A stretch of 64,000 nt of DNA from Liolophura sinensis. Taxonomy: Eukaryota; Mollusca; Polyplacophora; Chitonida; Chitonidae. Where the stretch lies: contig NC_088304.1 of assembly GCF_032854445.1 (NCBI RefSeq), positions 1,736,001 to 1,800,000 on the forward strand. The letters run 5' to 3'. Both the position numbers and the translations under genes were made by a program. Positions 11,811 through 24,724 of the stretch are shown here, piece after piece. The notes below the pieces were generated by a model. It saw only the letters and a list, made by a program, of their open reading frames with translations, was not told the origin of the DNA and made no database searches. Each line of letters begins with the position of its first letter. The stretch's first letter is position 1.

Positions 11811-13071
11811 ATTTAAAAACAACTTATGCACCCTTTTAATTGTATTAAAGGGGAAGGGAAAGTTTGTATCTGGACTGGTTAGTGTTAGGGCTGTCAGCTA
11901 TGGACATTCACTGAAATGTGAAAATGAAGTATTTTTAATTGCACCATTGAACACAAATGAGGTAAACATTGAATGAAAAGTAAGAATAAATGTCACATAA
12001 CTGGAACTTGAAATAAATTAAAAGGTTAAAGGTTTACAGGTAGCATGTTGAAAAAAGATTCATATGAAGATGGGTGTGATTGTCTCCCTTTAGTTTGCCT
12101 ACAAACTCAACTCTTAACTTCACTGACATTCTTAGTAAAGATGTTTCAGCCAGAGCAATGATAAACAAGGTTGCTATTCCTGGTTGGGTGACACTAAATT
12201 TATTTTGTGTTTTTCGGGCAAGCTGACCCTAAAAAATTCAAAAATGGAATATAAATAAAACTCGAAATCCACCTTTGGCTGGAACAGTTCAGATTTCATA
12301 TAAATTAGATGATTTTTATGGTTAATGATTAAATGCTCTGAAGACATTGGAAAAAGATTTATTCTGCCTGTAAAAAACACCAGTTGAAAATGGTGTGCCT
12401 TAGCGGTGAACTCCAAACTCCCCACTTTGTTCTTTGTGACTTTCAAATTAAAATACATCATTTAGGTTCTTACCAATCTTTTTCACAATATCACATATAT
12501 TCCAAATGCTGTTCTGGGTACAGGAGTCACTACAGTTAGAGAAAGTTTGTGATGATAGCTAAGTAAAGATTAGTCTCGAGATTCATACTATAGGATATTT
12601 TCATCTAAAAGATAAAATTTCTGTGTTAGCTATCATGAAGGAAGCCTTAACCTTCATGTAATAATTTGACTCATTGAATTCTATTAATTAGTTCAGAAAT
12701 TAAAGTGTGGAGATTGCAGGCCATCTATTTAATTAAAGACTGTATTAGCTGGATTTGTGAATTGCTAACATATTCTGGATATAAGCAAGCAATGCGAAGT
12801 GGCAATTTCCAATCAGGCTTAAATTTGTCAAATGTTATTAAGCTAAGCTTAAATCTTGAAGGCGAAAGATTTATTGTCATTACACACTACATAGTTTGCG
12901 TGTTTGATCAGCCCCTTCAAAATGTGCAGAGTTTAACAAAGTGTGGCCTTGCAAACATTTATGGCTAAATCAGATTAAAATGAAACTGATTATTCTGACC
13001 ATGGTTTAAAATATCTTTTGCCATGCTGGTTTTCTAGGCAAACATGAGTTTGTTTGGCATTATTGCCCAAT

Positions 13072-13158
13072 CCAGTTTCTCCCCACTGCCAACCTGATCA
13101 CCATCATACTAGTGTAAAATTCCGGAGTACAGCGTAAAACACCAATCAAAATAGATAA
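13072..13158 (+). mobile_element. SINE tail fragment
   Basis: Degraded 3' part of the tRNA-SINE: ccagtttctccccactgcc corresponds to the cggtttcctcccaccat block. It is followed by gagtacagcgtaaaacac and caatcaaaatagat. Confidence 0.65.
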
Positions 13159-16054
13159 ACTGATTGATTGTCCTAGCTCTAATCCTGATTAGGCAGTTAT
13201 TTTCCACCATGCTGATGCTGCATAAAGACACTTGTACCTAGACCCTGGCCGGGATTGACAGGCACGCCGACCCAAACACTGACAGACGAACACAGATATC
13301 CAGGTAGCTCACTACCCTTGTTAACGATTTTGTCATAATCATCAACATTTACCCTGATTTTATTCCACTGTTCACATATCCATTATGTAACTATAACAGC
13401 ACATGTATTCATCCCTCAGTAACCAGTTATGTTTGTATCATATCTTGTTTTTAATAGCCTTAAAAAAAAAAATGAGTATTTTCCACGACTTATACTTTTT
13501 ATTAAAATGTTGTAAAGTTCTGTTGTAAAACTACCAAGTAGAAGCCAGGCCTGAGTTCTCTGGGCTTGAGAGATTTGCATGTGCTACTACAGGAGTTCTA
13601 CTGTCCCAAAACATGACCGAAGACTTAAAGGGTTGCAGAATTGTCTCTGACTGGTTTGAGAGATAGGCATTCCAAGGGTGTCCTTATGCAAAGCTGAATT
13701 TTCGGCATAGCGCATTTCTTCACACATGACCATGGCTACAGGCTTTAACCCAGGAAATCCTACCTCCCCAGTCAGCCAATAAGCATCAATTCTGAACGAC
13801 TTTGAGATTTTTCTGTAGTCCTGTGTGCACTTTAATGCGAGGCTTTGTTGTTTTAAACCAGCGTTGTTTCGTCATTCACTAAGAGCTCTGTTTACTCCTA
13901 GAAAGTTCAGTCCTAGAGGCTGACCATTTTAACCAAGTCACACCTCTCTGTTTATGACTTAACATATTCTATATCAGTATTAGCTTTCATAGCTTTATTT
14001 AGCAAAATCATTGGGGAAGTTTTATTAAAAACAGAGACAGTTTTTTTAGACTGTCAATCATGATGGTTCATTGCTGGTCAAGTGAAACTTGTGTGCTTGG
14101 ACAAGTGGGACAGCAACTTTTAAGAATTATCATTTTATTTTTATGAGCCGTGATTTACAAGCTTTCCATTCAGAACTGCCGGATGTTTCAGGAGCTAATG
14201 TCTGTTGAGACTTTCTGCATAGTTTGAGTTGTTGAATGCTGTGTTTATTCTTATGGCATCCAGTGTGATGCCATATTTTAACTGTTACATGTCATGGTTT
14301 TGAATTTCAGATATTCAAATAATGTTTTATTTCAGCAATGTATCTTATTTATATTTTGGACAAGAAAACTGAAATCTTTCAATCTGTCACTTCTCTCAAC
14401 CTGTAATTTGTGCAATGTTTAAGCAAAGACTTCCTGTCAAGAGGTAAATTGTGGTTTAGATGATAATAAATATTATGTAAATGAGGAGTGATCAAGTATT
14501 GACAATCATAGACTTCGATTTTGGCTCAGAAAAAGTTACAGGTAAAGAAAATTAAGTGCAGTTTAGTGCAAAAATGAGGAAAAAAAACAGTACAACTATG
14601 AAAAGGTACGATATGTGAAATTGGCACTTTTCATTATTTTAATTGTAGTATGAGTGAAGAGAAGCAATATTGTTCTGTGTTGCATCCAGCATCTTTGTTG
14701 CAAGTGCAATAGAAACAATGTTTCTGAGACTGGAATATTGCCAACAACAGACTGGTACCTTACTTATGTCTTCCACTTAGGCCCTGTCTGTGACCTGTAA
14801 CTCCGCACAAATATTTAATGCTGTTGTTTTATGGTAATTGTCTTTGTTCGCTGCGTTTTAGTAGTTTAACAACTCAATTCAGACTACATCCCTGGCGACC
14901 TCCTGTGATTTAGACACCAGCGCTGACTCGGTGCCCCATCGTGAACTTCAGTGACAGACTCATTATTGCCTTGAATATGAAACGTTTGGAAAAGTAGCAC
15001 TTATATGTTGGATTTATCTGAATCTGAATCTGAATTAGACTGTGACTGTAAACTCTTTGTTCTATAAAACCCATTTCCTGCTCCATCTCCATCTGCCCCT
15101 TCCCACCTCTCTCTGCCTGCCCCGTCCTCTCTACCTGCCCCCCATAACCTGGCAAAAGCAACTATAGTAATTTAACAATTCCTTTGCCCTTGTTTGAAGC
15201 ATTTCGATATTGCTGTTTAATTTAATGGAATTTGTACTTAAATATATTGTCATTATGAAAATATTGGGCACATTGGAAATGGCAATGAAGTTAAGGCTTC
15301 ACCACGTAAATGTAAAAGAGGAACTCTACTACTCGTGTGTTTGGAATTTAAGGGGTAATGTCTTCTCGACTTCATTATTATCACTGAACCCATGCACGGC
15401 TATGAGTCGAAAGCGTTTTGAAAATAATTGGCGAAAAAAATAATTAGGTCGTGAAATGTAGCATGATTAGAGATTCCAATTGTGACTGAATTTGAGGATG
15501 TCAGGTGGTGCGATTTGGAAGTTTCAGTTAACCAAACCCGGCGTGTTATAAGGCACTATGAAAATGGTGTTCAAAATGGCAAACTATTGAATGACGTATA
15601 TTGTAATTGGGTTGTTTCAAATGGCACGAATTTGAGTTGTGAGATGAGGGGTTTGAAGTGAAGGCTTTAGAAGGGCTAAGGCTGTGCATGTGTCTTACGT
15701 CGTCTCAGGTTGTACTGACCTTGTCAGGGCTCTCAGTCTAGAACACATTTCATAGGGCCTCCGTTATATTACGTACCCACAAGCTCTTTAACAAGCTGCA
15801 TTTCCTCAATAACTTCTTGATAATTATAACCTGTATCTATGTGTGTGTGTGTATTAAAATATATGCATATATATGTATATCATCTAATCGGACCAGCTTA
15901 CGGTACTATCATTCTGTTTGAACACGCATCATTGTTAAGGGTTGATGTGTTGGAAGGATGAGCTTGTCAGTTGCAAATGTACCTATTATGTGCACGTAAC
16001 TAGTGTGTCAGATGAGGAACTGCCGCCTTTGTCTACAGGATTTACTTATGTGAA

Positions 16055-16294
16055 TGGATGGAAGGATTGGTGTGAGTGTGGAAGGATGGAAAGATTGGTG
16101 TGAGTTGAAAAGGATGGAAGGATTGGTGTGAGTTGAACAGGGAGGATTGGTGTGAGTTGAAAAGGATGGAAGGATTGGTGTAAGTGTGAAACGATGGAAG
16201 GATTTGTGTGAGTGTGAAAGGACGGAAAGATTGGCGTGAGTGGGAAAGGATGGAAGGATTGGTGTAAGTGTGAAAGGATGGAAGGATTGGTGTG
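16055..16294 (+). repeat. Minisatellite, ~28-bp unit (about 9 copies)
   Basis: The unit is gtgaaaggatggaaggattg plus gtgtgagt, with one short unit near 16135. The minus strand of the array is open over many units and reads as a Ser/Thr/Pro/His-rich repeat (SFHPFTLTPILP). I take that as a consequence of the repeat and not a gene. Confidence 0.88.
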
Positions 16295-18820
16295 AACTTT
16301 GACAGGTGGGAATTTGGGGAGGGAATTTTATTAACTTGGGGTGCATATGTGAAACAGGGATAAAAGGTACCCACCGCCTTCAGGAATAGTGACAGATCTT
16401 GTGAAGAGAGCACTGATTTGTTTGTTTTGTGATCCACTTGATCTTTTAGAAAAATCATACATTCATCAGATGTAAACACTCTGGTCGTTTTTTCGTAAGT
16501 ATTGTGCTTCAACAAGAAACTTACCTCTAAACATAGTGTTCCCAACCTTAAACAACTTTCAACCCCCAGTGGGGTGGTGTCAACCCATAAGGAGTCGGCC
16601 CCAATCTATTATATAGGTGAAATACTCTCTTGTTCTTGCCTTGAATATTGCCTGCGAACTGCATGTGATAGTTGTACTTTTGTAACAGTTGGCAAGTACA
16701 CAAATATCTGGGTGTCTTGTGTGCTGATAATGTAGCTCCAGATTCAAGGTCACAACCTGTCCGCAGTAAGATATTAAAAACAAGACTAAAATCTTGCTAG
16801 TCGGAAGACGGCAAGTCTGATTAGAAATTCATACCAATTATGATATTATTTCTACAAATTAATTGTAGATTGGTCGATAAATGTTCGTCGACCGTGGACA
16901 CCGGTTGTAATTTCATCTCAATGAACCGCCCTGGCCAAAATCGAGCCCTTGTTGCCATCGACTCTTTCTTCTATATTGGACTTTCGAATAACTTCATTTC
17001 CGGAAGGTTTTCTGACCTCGACACATCCTGAAGACTAACTATCTATCTTATTGATGACTGATAATGTTGCAATGGACCATGACGCCCAGTGTCGAAAAGT
17101 TCCAAATTTTCCGAATTTCCAAATTTATGCATTGTTTCCCCTTCAACTGCACGTGCAATTGCAGGAAATGAAGTTGTCTGCCACAGTTAGGAAATGTTTC
17201 AAAGAACGCACTTTATAGCAACTTAACATTCAAATCAGTGTTCACTTTTTCATGTGCTTGTAGTGATGGTTACTTCTCATGCGCATCCCTGGCAATTGAA
17301 AGTACTTGGTTGCCCTCCACAATATACAGTTGCCTCTTTGTCTAATTAAAGTTGCCTTGCCATCATAATTATTTTTTAATCCCCGGTAATCTCCCCTTAG
17401 TTATCCTGGCACGTGCTGCGGCGATGACGAATATTCCATGCATAGCAGATGTAAATACGTGAAGAACGATACAACTGGAGTGGGAGGAGGAAGCGAGATT
17501 TGTGTAATCAATGTACTGATTATCTATTTCTGTTTATTGTGTAATATTGTTTTCCTCCAGCGGTTCTGTTGAGCTGGGGTCACGGAACCCCGATATAAGC
17601 GCGAGCGGTGTGAATACATATTTAAACGAATGTATTGTAGGCTAGATATTTAAGATGGAAATGTATTTTCAAACGTTTATGAAAATAAAAAGTCCCTTCA
17701 TTTTATACACAATCGAAACTCTGAGACTTTTGTTACATGTTGCAAAAGAAAAAAAAAAAGGAGTCGGCGTTTACTTGTACTGCACGAGGTCACTTTTACA
17801 AAACGTGACCAGTACAATACATGTCTATAACTTCTTCGTATTTGACTTTGGCGTTAGGTTAGAAGAGTGTAAGGTGACGTGATGTACGACTTACGGCGAA
17901 AATGAATTATGAAGTCTGGTGAAAGTGGAGCCTGGAGTTTAAAGGCCACAACTATGCCGGCTTGTCTTTCACAGAACATCGTAAATTAATTTGTCGTGGT
18001 TTTTCTCGTATGTCATCGCGTGACGGAGCTGTAATCCTCACCCCGTCATTTATGAAAAATGTCAGCAGTCGTTAAAAAGTTTTTATTCCCCCTACAGCGC
18101 TTGCGTCGCTCTGTACCTTTCGCATTACATTACTGCCACCAATAGTACATTTTGTAAAGAAATCTTGAATAACAAAGAGGTCACTGGTCACGCTGATGAG
18201 GTAGGAAGTGATGTCAGAAAACACAATCTGTCTCAACCTTTGTCTCTAATAATGTGTTATACACATGCATTCTAGAGTATGCGCAACATCATTCTAACCA
18301 AAACCTAAAAGAGTATTGTTGGTGAATAGTGATTAAAATAGTTCCGCTGGAGGACACAAGTGACGAGGCTAAACCTGAGCAAGCCCACAAGCGTCTCACA
18401 GGCTTCAAAGGTCAGGGGTGTCTATTGGTGGCAGTGATGTAAAGCGAAATGTAGAGAGCGACGGATGCTCTGTAATTAAGGAGTGTGAATAGATTGGTTA
18501 AGGTGGCCATACATGGACATTTGCTGGCAGTGAGTGGTTGGCCGTTTGTACAGTCTAACTTTGAAGGGCACCTGCCTTCCACAAACACGGTGCCTTTGTA
18601 TGCTTAACCCGTGATAAAGTTCGTCAGTAGCTTGGAAATGGGAGGCTTACCCTGGCCTCTCCGGTTTTCCTGTATATGCAAAAAAGTGGACACAATCGTA
18701 AAAATGAAAAACTATTGATATCGTGGCATTAAACAACAAATAATGACTTCTTTTAATACTGGGTCAGCAATCTCTATACAACAAGGCATTTGATTAGAAT
18801 ATCCTCCAATGACTCACCTG

Positions 18821-18823
<3 letters not shown>

Positions 18824-18871
<48 letters not shown>
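18824..18871. repeat. (TA)24 microsatellite
   Basis: Uninterrupted alternating AT of 48 bp. Confidence 0.97.
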
Positions 18872-18873
<2 letters not shown>

Positions 18874-19300
18874 CTCTTAGAATGACTATGGCCATATCGT
18901 GGCGAGCTCATTAAATGACATTAAGCCGCAAAAATGAGTCTGCATGTTACCATGTCGCTGAAATTAAGTGATAGTACATTCTCCTGTATCACGAACGTCC
19001 AACAAACACCTAGTAGACTGAAAGGAATGAGTCGTTTGTTCGTGGCGCCAAGACAACAACGATTTTCACTTTTAGATAGAATGGCTACAAATTTCACATC
19101 CAGAGAAAATTTGAACTGTCATAATCTGTATGACAACCAAGGTAACTACTTTTGTCGTACATCCTGCATTGAAAGCCAGAGTGAAAAATCCCAAGTTGCT
19201 GAGGCCGACAAAACTCTGGAAAGCAGGGTCATTTATATACATACCAGTATTTCAAGTCATTGAATCATAATACCTGTCATATCCTATTTCGCGAAATTGG

Positions 19301-19541
19301 TTTGATTTGATTTGATTGGTGTTTTACGCCTCACTAAAAAAATTTTTCACTTATACCACAGCGGCCAGCATTATGGTGGGAGGAAACCGGGCAGAGCCCG
19401 GGAGAAACCCACGACTGGCAGACATGGGCCAAAGGGGAAGCCAGCATGAGCTGGACTTGAACTCACAGCGACCGCATTGGTGAGGCTCCTTGGTCATTGC
19501 GCGGCTCTGGCGCGCTAAACACCTCGACCACAAAGGCCCTG
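19301..19541 (-). mobile_element. tRNA-derived SINE, near full length, reverse
   Basis: Tail-first reading: gatttgattggtgttttacg, then gcggccagcattatggtggg, then the tRNA-like head in reverse, with gaactcacagcgaccgc as the B-box side and cctcgaccacaaaggccc as the 5' end. Confidence 0.85.
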
Positions 19542-19884
19542 GATTTGTTGCGTGAAGACTGTACTGTATCTTATCAGATGTTTCAAAATCACGACAACAA
19601 ATAAATCTGGGTTGTTTAGTATATAATCCATCCATAATTTCTTCACATACCAGATGCTTTAATGATGATATCTGGCCAAAGATAGAGACAAAAGATTATT
19701 ACCTTCAATGTCGAAAAGACCTTGAAACTCCAAGCGAGCAAATACTAGATAAATAGTGGATACAATAAAGAGGAAACCTTTCCCGCGTAAAATTAGTGGG
19801 ATCTAGGCTGTAGTTGTGCGTTGTTAAGTCCTGCCTTTACGATGATCATTTAATTGGGGGTAAACAGGTAACGTATAGTAGGCC

Positions 19885-20006
19885 TCCCAGCAACCTGTGT
19901 GGTCCCAGTGGTCGTGGGTTTCCCCAGGGCTCTGTACGGTTTCCTCCCACCACAATGCTGGCCGCCGTCGCCTGAGTGAAATATTCCTGATTACGGCGTA
20001 TATAAC
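19885..20006 (+). mobile_element. SINE body/tail fragment
   Basis: Contains cccagcaacctgtgtgg, gtcgtgggtttcccc and aatgctggccgccgtcg, and ends in a decayed acggcgtatataac tail. The tRNA-like head is absent. Confidence 0.8.
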
Positions 20007-20370
20007 ATGAGAAGAATGGAGAATCGAGCTTAGGTTGGGAAAGGTTACCTCATTTGTAGTTTATATTTTGGCCAGAAAATAAACCGCACAAAATCTATGC
20101 AATGTCTATGTTGCGAAAAACACACAAGCTTATTCCCATTGGATCTGGGAACGTCTGGGAACATGATATCTGGCTGCTTCCCTCTGCCAGATGTCAGTGG
20201 GCTCTAATCGCTTCTGTTGTACTCCCAAGACACGCAGGACACGTCAACAAACCAAGATTACTTCATACATCTGAGTGTCAACCAACTAAACAACAACAAA
20301 CCGCTACATGTTTGTAACCGTGAAGGGAGGGCACCAGCAAATGAAATCGCGACGTTTTGAAAACAAAGAT

Positions 20371-20517
20371 GTATTTATTTATTTGATTGGTATTTTACGC
20401 CGTACTCAAGAATATTTCACTTATACGACGACAGCCAGCATTATGGAGGGAGGCACAGCCCGGCGGAAACCATCCACAGGTTGCTGCCAGACCTTCCCAC
20501 GTACGGCCAGAGAGAAA
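20371..20517 (-). mobile_element. SINE fragment, reverse, head missing
   Basis: Starts with the tail (atttatttatttgattgg), then tattttacgccgtactc, an internal deletion around the agcccgg block, and the cttcccacgtacggcc block. It ends before the tRNA-like head. Confidence 0.8.
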
Positions 20518-20769
20518 AACAAAGAGGTGTACATGTTACATTGAACAATTATAAAGATTTATATTAAAAATTCTTATTTAAATCTTCAAAGAAAATCTTA
20601 TATGATAAAACGAGAATATATACTGAAGAATTTCTATCGCTCGAGCAAGTTGGTCTCTTAGATGATCTTATGGGAAGTTTGCAGACGATAACACTGTGGG
20701 GATGAAATCTCATCGGCGCACGAGGGAAAGTTCGTCTTTGTTGCGCACGTGAAATGAAGCATCTGATGA

Positions 20770-20873
20770 TTTACCCCGTGGGCACCCAGGTGTCCTCCCC
20801 CCCCCCACTATGGATATGACTGTCGTCGTGCAAGTGGAAACATTGTTAGACACCAATCAATGAATCAATAAAT
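20770..20873 (+). mobile_element. Highly decayed SINE tail
   Basis: The order of blocks (tcctccccccccccact, actgtcgtcgtgcaagtg, gacaccaatcaatgaatc) follows the SINE 3' part, but with many substitutions. This is the weakest of the SINE calls. Confidence 0.4.
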
Positions 20874-22329
20874 CCAGTTAGGTTTAAAAACTACATTTCA
20901 GTAGAAATTTTACTAACCATAAATAATGTTATTTATTGAACTAGTTCTTCCACATATAGGGGGCTATATGTATTTAATTTTTCAAGAGAAAATCAAAATC
21001 GAATGAGACAGCCTGTTTTTTTAATGATGTGCTGTTTTATTACATTATTACCTTAACGTAAGTTAAGATTAGGTTAAGAAAAGGAACTGACTGATACTCA
21101 GATCCGTGCAGAGAGCTCAAGTTAGCCAGGTCATATCCTCTAATACCGCGTTGATACCAGACTGAACTCTGGTGGTTACAGGCGCCATTTTATATGACTT
21201 GTGGACTTCTTTAAATCCGGAGGTAAATCACCTGTAGTCGCGTCCTCCACGGGGACCTCATCACGCCCTGTACAAAACTTCGTTAATCAGCGCGATCAGA
21301 AAAACGCCCTGTGGCGCAATAATCCGCATAGTGCCATTTAAGCTGCCAAGAACATTAGTTATGTGAAAGTAGGACCAGGTGTACGCTGAACTAAGTAGGG
21401 AATGTATAGTCTAGTTCGATATTCGGTGATTGTTTTGTTCGCGCAATTGTTAATGAAAGAAACTGGTGTTTTTAAAATGAACTACTAAATACATATATAT
21501 GTTTGCGTCAGCTCTGCTTCTTTCATTCGGCATAAAACGCCGCACTAACTTCAAGGAGTCTTGAAAAATAGTTAAAATTATTAAGCGAAATGGCGTTTGG
21601 TGATGTCCGAGTTCCTAGGTTTGAGGTCTGATCAGATGACCATTACTGACTCCATTACAAAAACTGAACTGGATCGACGACGGGACCATGTAATCTTCAC
21701 ATGCATACAGCAGAGGATCTCTGTAAGTATTCTAAACACGTTAATATCCTAATTATTAATCAAGTCATTGATCAATAAGCAGATTCATTAATCTGTCAAC
21801 AGAAGGGCGTGAGGAATGCCTAACACTGTGTTTCACCCAGCACACATAAACATGTCGTGCGTGCGAAGTTATCATTCATGCAACATGGCATGAATTTTCC
21901 CACCGCGGCGCATCGGGAAGGTAAAACAGCTCAAAGCGCTTATTAAGATTTGAGACTGCACATTTTATAACACTGTGATCGCTGCTCTGACTAAAGTGGA
22001 TTCAAGAGTCATTTCCGGCTTTGTAATGCACGGCAAAGAGGGGAAAAACGAATTCCTGGCCACTTGTTCGGATCCCCAATCCTTGTACAACACCACGAAA
22101 AATGCATGCGCTTAATGAAGCATAAATTTTAATACGATCTGCATGCTGCAGTTAGTATCACTGAAAAGACTCACGCACATAATGACAAAGCTACGTGAAA
22201 ACTGATAGCACCAAAATACACGAAGTCGTGATAGTTACCACATCCCACAAAATCAATGTCGTCTTGCAGGAACTCTCTTTGTTATGTAGCTGACCCATGT
22301 TAAAAGATAGAACGTAAATAATTCTACTG

Positions 22330-22490
22330 TCCGACACACTGACCCCTCGACCGAACAACCAATCGACCGACAGACAGAATGACCTCTCGACCGAACAACC
22401 GAATGACCAACCGACATATAGACAAACTGACTTCTCGACCGCACAGCCGATGACCCAACTGGCAGACAGACAGTCAGACAGACAGAACAA
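22330..22490 (+). repeat. Short degenerate array (ccgacc/gacagaca-rich)
   Basis: About three to four imperfect units of roughly 45 bp built from cctctcgaccgaacaacc and gaccgacagacagaatgac, ending in a cagacagacag run. The minus strand reads as a Cys/Ser-rich frame (SVGRSFGCSVERSFCLSVDW), which I treat as a repeat artefact. Confidence 0.6.
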
Positions 22491-22682
22491 TTCATTGAGC
22501 CACGCTTGGTTTGATAAGAATAGAGTCGGCATAATAATAAACATTTATGACGTTTACATACACGCAGGAGTATGCAAATGACTAAGTATGGTGAGTATGT
22601 TTAGCCAGTGCATCGTTAATCGGTTCAGCTATCATTTCAAGAAGTTACAAAGCACGAATTTGATTGGCTTATATCTAACGTC

Positions 22683-22759
22683 TAATGCTGGCCACCGTAG
22701 TATGGGTCAAACAGTCTTGAGTACGGCGTAAAACACAAATCAACTAAATAAATAAATAA
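22683..22759 (+). mobile_element. SINE tail fragment
   Basis: Reads taatgctggccaccgtag, then cttgagtacggcgtaaaac and a caactaaataaataaataa end. Confidence 0.75.
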
Positions 22760-22840
22760 CTGATGCCATTTATCAAAAAAAAAAAACGCCTTTTATTCTT
22801 GTTCGAGTTTGATTTTCTTCGTTGTTTGTTCGAAAATACA

Positions 22841-22854
22841 GAGTCACGTGACTC
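22841..22854. promoter_or_regulatory. Perfect 14-bp palindrome with CACGTG E-box
   Basis: GAGTCACGTGACTC contains the GTCACGTGAC type of bHLH-ZIP site (the kind bound by TFE/USF/MYC-family factors). It lies 1.9 kb upstream of the first channel gene. A 14-bp palindrome can arise by chance in 64 kb, so a regulatory role is only a suggestion. Confidence 0.25.
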
Positions 22855-22882
22855 ATAATTATGGTGGAGGCCGTATGTTGAA

Positions 22883-22980
22883 GTGTTAGACAGAAACAAT
22901 GGACTGGTCGTCGGGCTGTATAAACTGGTGCGTGTTAGACAGAAACAAGGGACTGGTCGTCGGGCTGTATAAACTGGTGT
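22883..22980 (+). repeat. Two tandem 49-bp units
   Basis: The units start gtgttagacagaaacaa and end gctgtataaactggtg. They differ at two bases. They lie in unannotated sequence with no gene recognised. Confidence 0.9.
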
Positions 22981-23225
22981 ACGACTTGGGCATGCAAAGC
23001 CAGTGGAGATTCAGAGTCGTTGCCCTATCCAGAGAGTTCGCTGTCGGGAGGTCTACAATGGTACGGACAACCGTCAGTTTGCTTGTCCCATCTTACAGAA
23101 GATGCTGGAATGGAGATATCGATGTTTTGGCTGCGACGTTACGTGGGGAGGTTTGAAGGCTACCTGCCCGAAATCTGTGGTTACTCCGATCAAACTTGAT
23201 CACTGTCACGTGTAAATGCCAAAAC

Positions 23226-23265
23226 AACATCAATCACTCAATCAGTCAATCAATCAATCAACCAG

Positions 23266-23296
<31 letters not shown>

Positions 23297-23307
23297 GTCA
23301 ATCAACT
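23226..23307. repeat. (AATC)n tract
   Basis: A run of caatcaat-type tetranucleotide repeats with occasional cagt and cact variants. Confidence 0.9.
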
Positions 23308-23750
23308 GAGGATTTATACTTTCTCACCTATTCAACACAGGGCGTTCATGGCTCATTCGTATAAAGCATTGGTTTCTCTGCAGCACGCTATCAGCTGACC
23401 AGTGAGATCGTAGGATTGGATCTCGTTCTCTCTGTTTCGGCTGCGAATTTAAGCCAGATTTATCATGCAGGTACCTGGCAAAGGGCGGTTGTTTATTTCT
23501 CCATCAACGCCTGTGAATCTAAGTGACAATTTTTGATAAAAACTCCATCACAAAAGCGTAAAAAAAACCAACCAAATACCAGCAAGTAAGTGACTTTCCG
23601 GTATAGAAGCCGAATCCGGCCAATAGGTTGTTCACCTTAAAAGTAAGACTAGCGAACAAAATAAGACAAAGCGAAGCTTTGTACAAGCCATTTTTATTTT
23701 ATAAATACCACTTTTTAAACTAAGAACACTTTTGGAGAATTTAGCATTGC

Positions 23751-23848
23751 TCAGCCCGGTTTCCTCTCGCGATATCGCTGGCCACAGTCGTATGAGTTAA
23801 ATAATTGACGGCGTAAAACACCATGCAATCAAATAAATGAATAAATTT
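23751..23848 (+). mobile_element. SINE tail fragment
   Basis: Contains agcccggtttcctctcg, a degraded gctggccacagtcgtatg and gacggcgtaaaacaccat, followed by caatcaaataaatgaat. Confidence 0.7.
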
Positions 23849-24724
23849 GTTTAAATGTGGTTTCCACCTTAACATGATTTAAGTCGAATCTCATAGTTCA
23901 TGCTTTTTATACAGTGCTTTACTTTTTGCAATTATAAAACCGTGCATATGTTATTTGACCAGGAAACCGCTATTATATAGCCTTTATGTAAGTTTACACT
24001 TTATGCAAGCTGCTTTCAACTTCAATTCTGTAGTAGATATTATTTAGTGCTCAAATCCATGCAATGTACGCCTGACCTTAACTCCAAATCTTCTCGTAAC
24101 GAGCTGATCTGATTATGGTGAACGTATAATACAGTGCACAAGATCTTAAAATCCGTACGCTATTGTCCTGTTTGTATATATACGGCCAGTGTTTTTTGCA
24201 GGTTTGGTTATGTTTGGGTCCTGAGCAAATCCAGCTTATCCAGAGAACAAAGCCTAGTGTCGAACTTTTACGTATTAACATGGACGTAGTATTTCACCCA
24301 TGGAAACCCGGTGTATGTACGGGAGAAATCTAATTACAGGTATAGGCTACGCACGGTATGATCAGTCGTGGTGTCGACTTTGGAGGAACGAGGACCCGTG
24401 TGCGTGATGCACGCCTTGAACATTGCCTTTAAGCACTGAGCTCGTCAAATTTATCACTTGTCGCAGAAATTTCGAACTGAAACTGTTAACTCTCGCTTTT
24501 CCAGGTGTGCAAAACCACGCGTCGGTATGCGGGGAATACCAGCTTGTCGATAAGAGACACTGTTTTTAATGTGACCAGCTCTAATGAAAATGCTATGAAG
24601 TTCCTGAAGGTCCGTAATCTTCTGACACGAACCAGGTACATGGAGTGATCCTATTCGAAGCCTGCGAGTGCGGGTATACCATACTATATACAGTACTGTA
24701 CGCTCAGAAAAAATCACCCACATA

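Larger units (their letters stand above)
11811..24724. other. Gene-poor intergenic region
   Basis: I see no exon, RNA gene or recognisable protein similarity here on either strand. ORFs are short (all under 120 codons), do not share codon structure and lack family motifs. The region holds SINE fragments, a 28-bp minisatellite, a (TA)n tract, an AATC tract, a small ccgacc-type array, a two-copy 49-bp repeat and an E-box palindrome, all listed separately. Unlisted gaps are AT-rich sequence with nothing I can name. Confidence 0.6.

Noticed and set aside
16008-16545. Minus-strand Ser/Thr/Pro/His-rich frames of 112 and 167 codons
   Set aside because: They run through the 28-bp minisatellite in two frames and have no start context, domain or splice signals.
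22899-23215. Two overlapping + frames of 85 and 70 codons
   Set aside because: They begin in a two-copy 49-bp repeat, have no recognisable motif, and neither is favoured over the other.
24668-24724. Upstream extension of the channel A reading frame
   Set aside because: The extension begins with GTG and contains no ATG; ATG 24725 has a good context and is the natural start.
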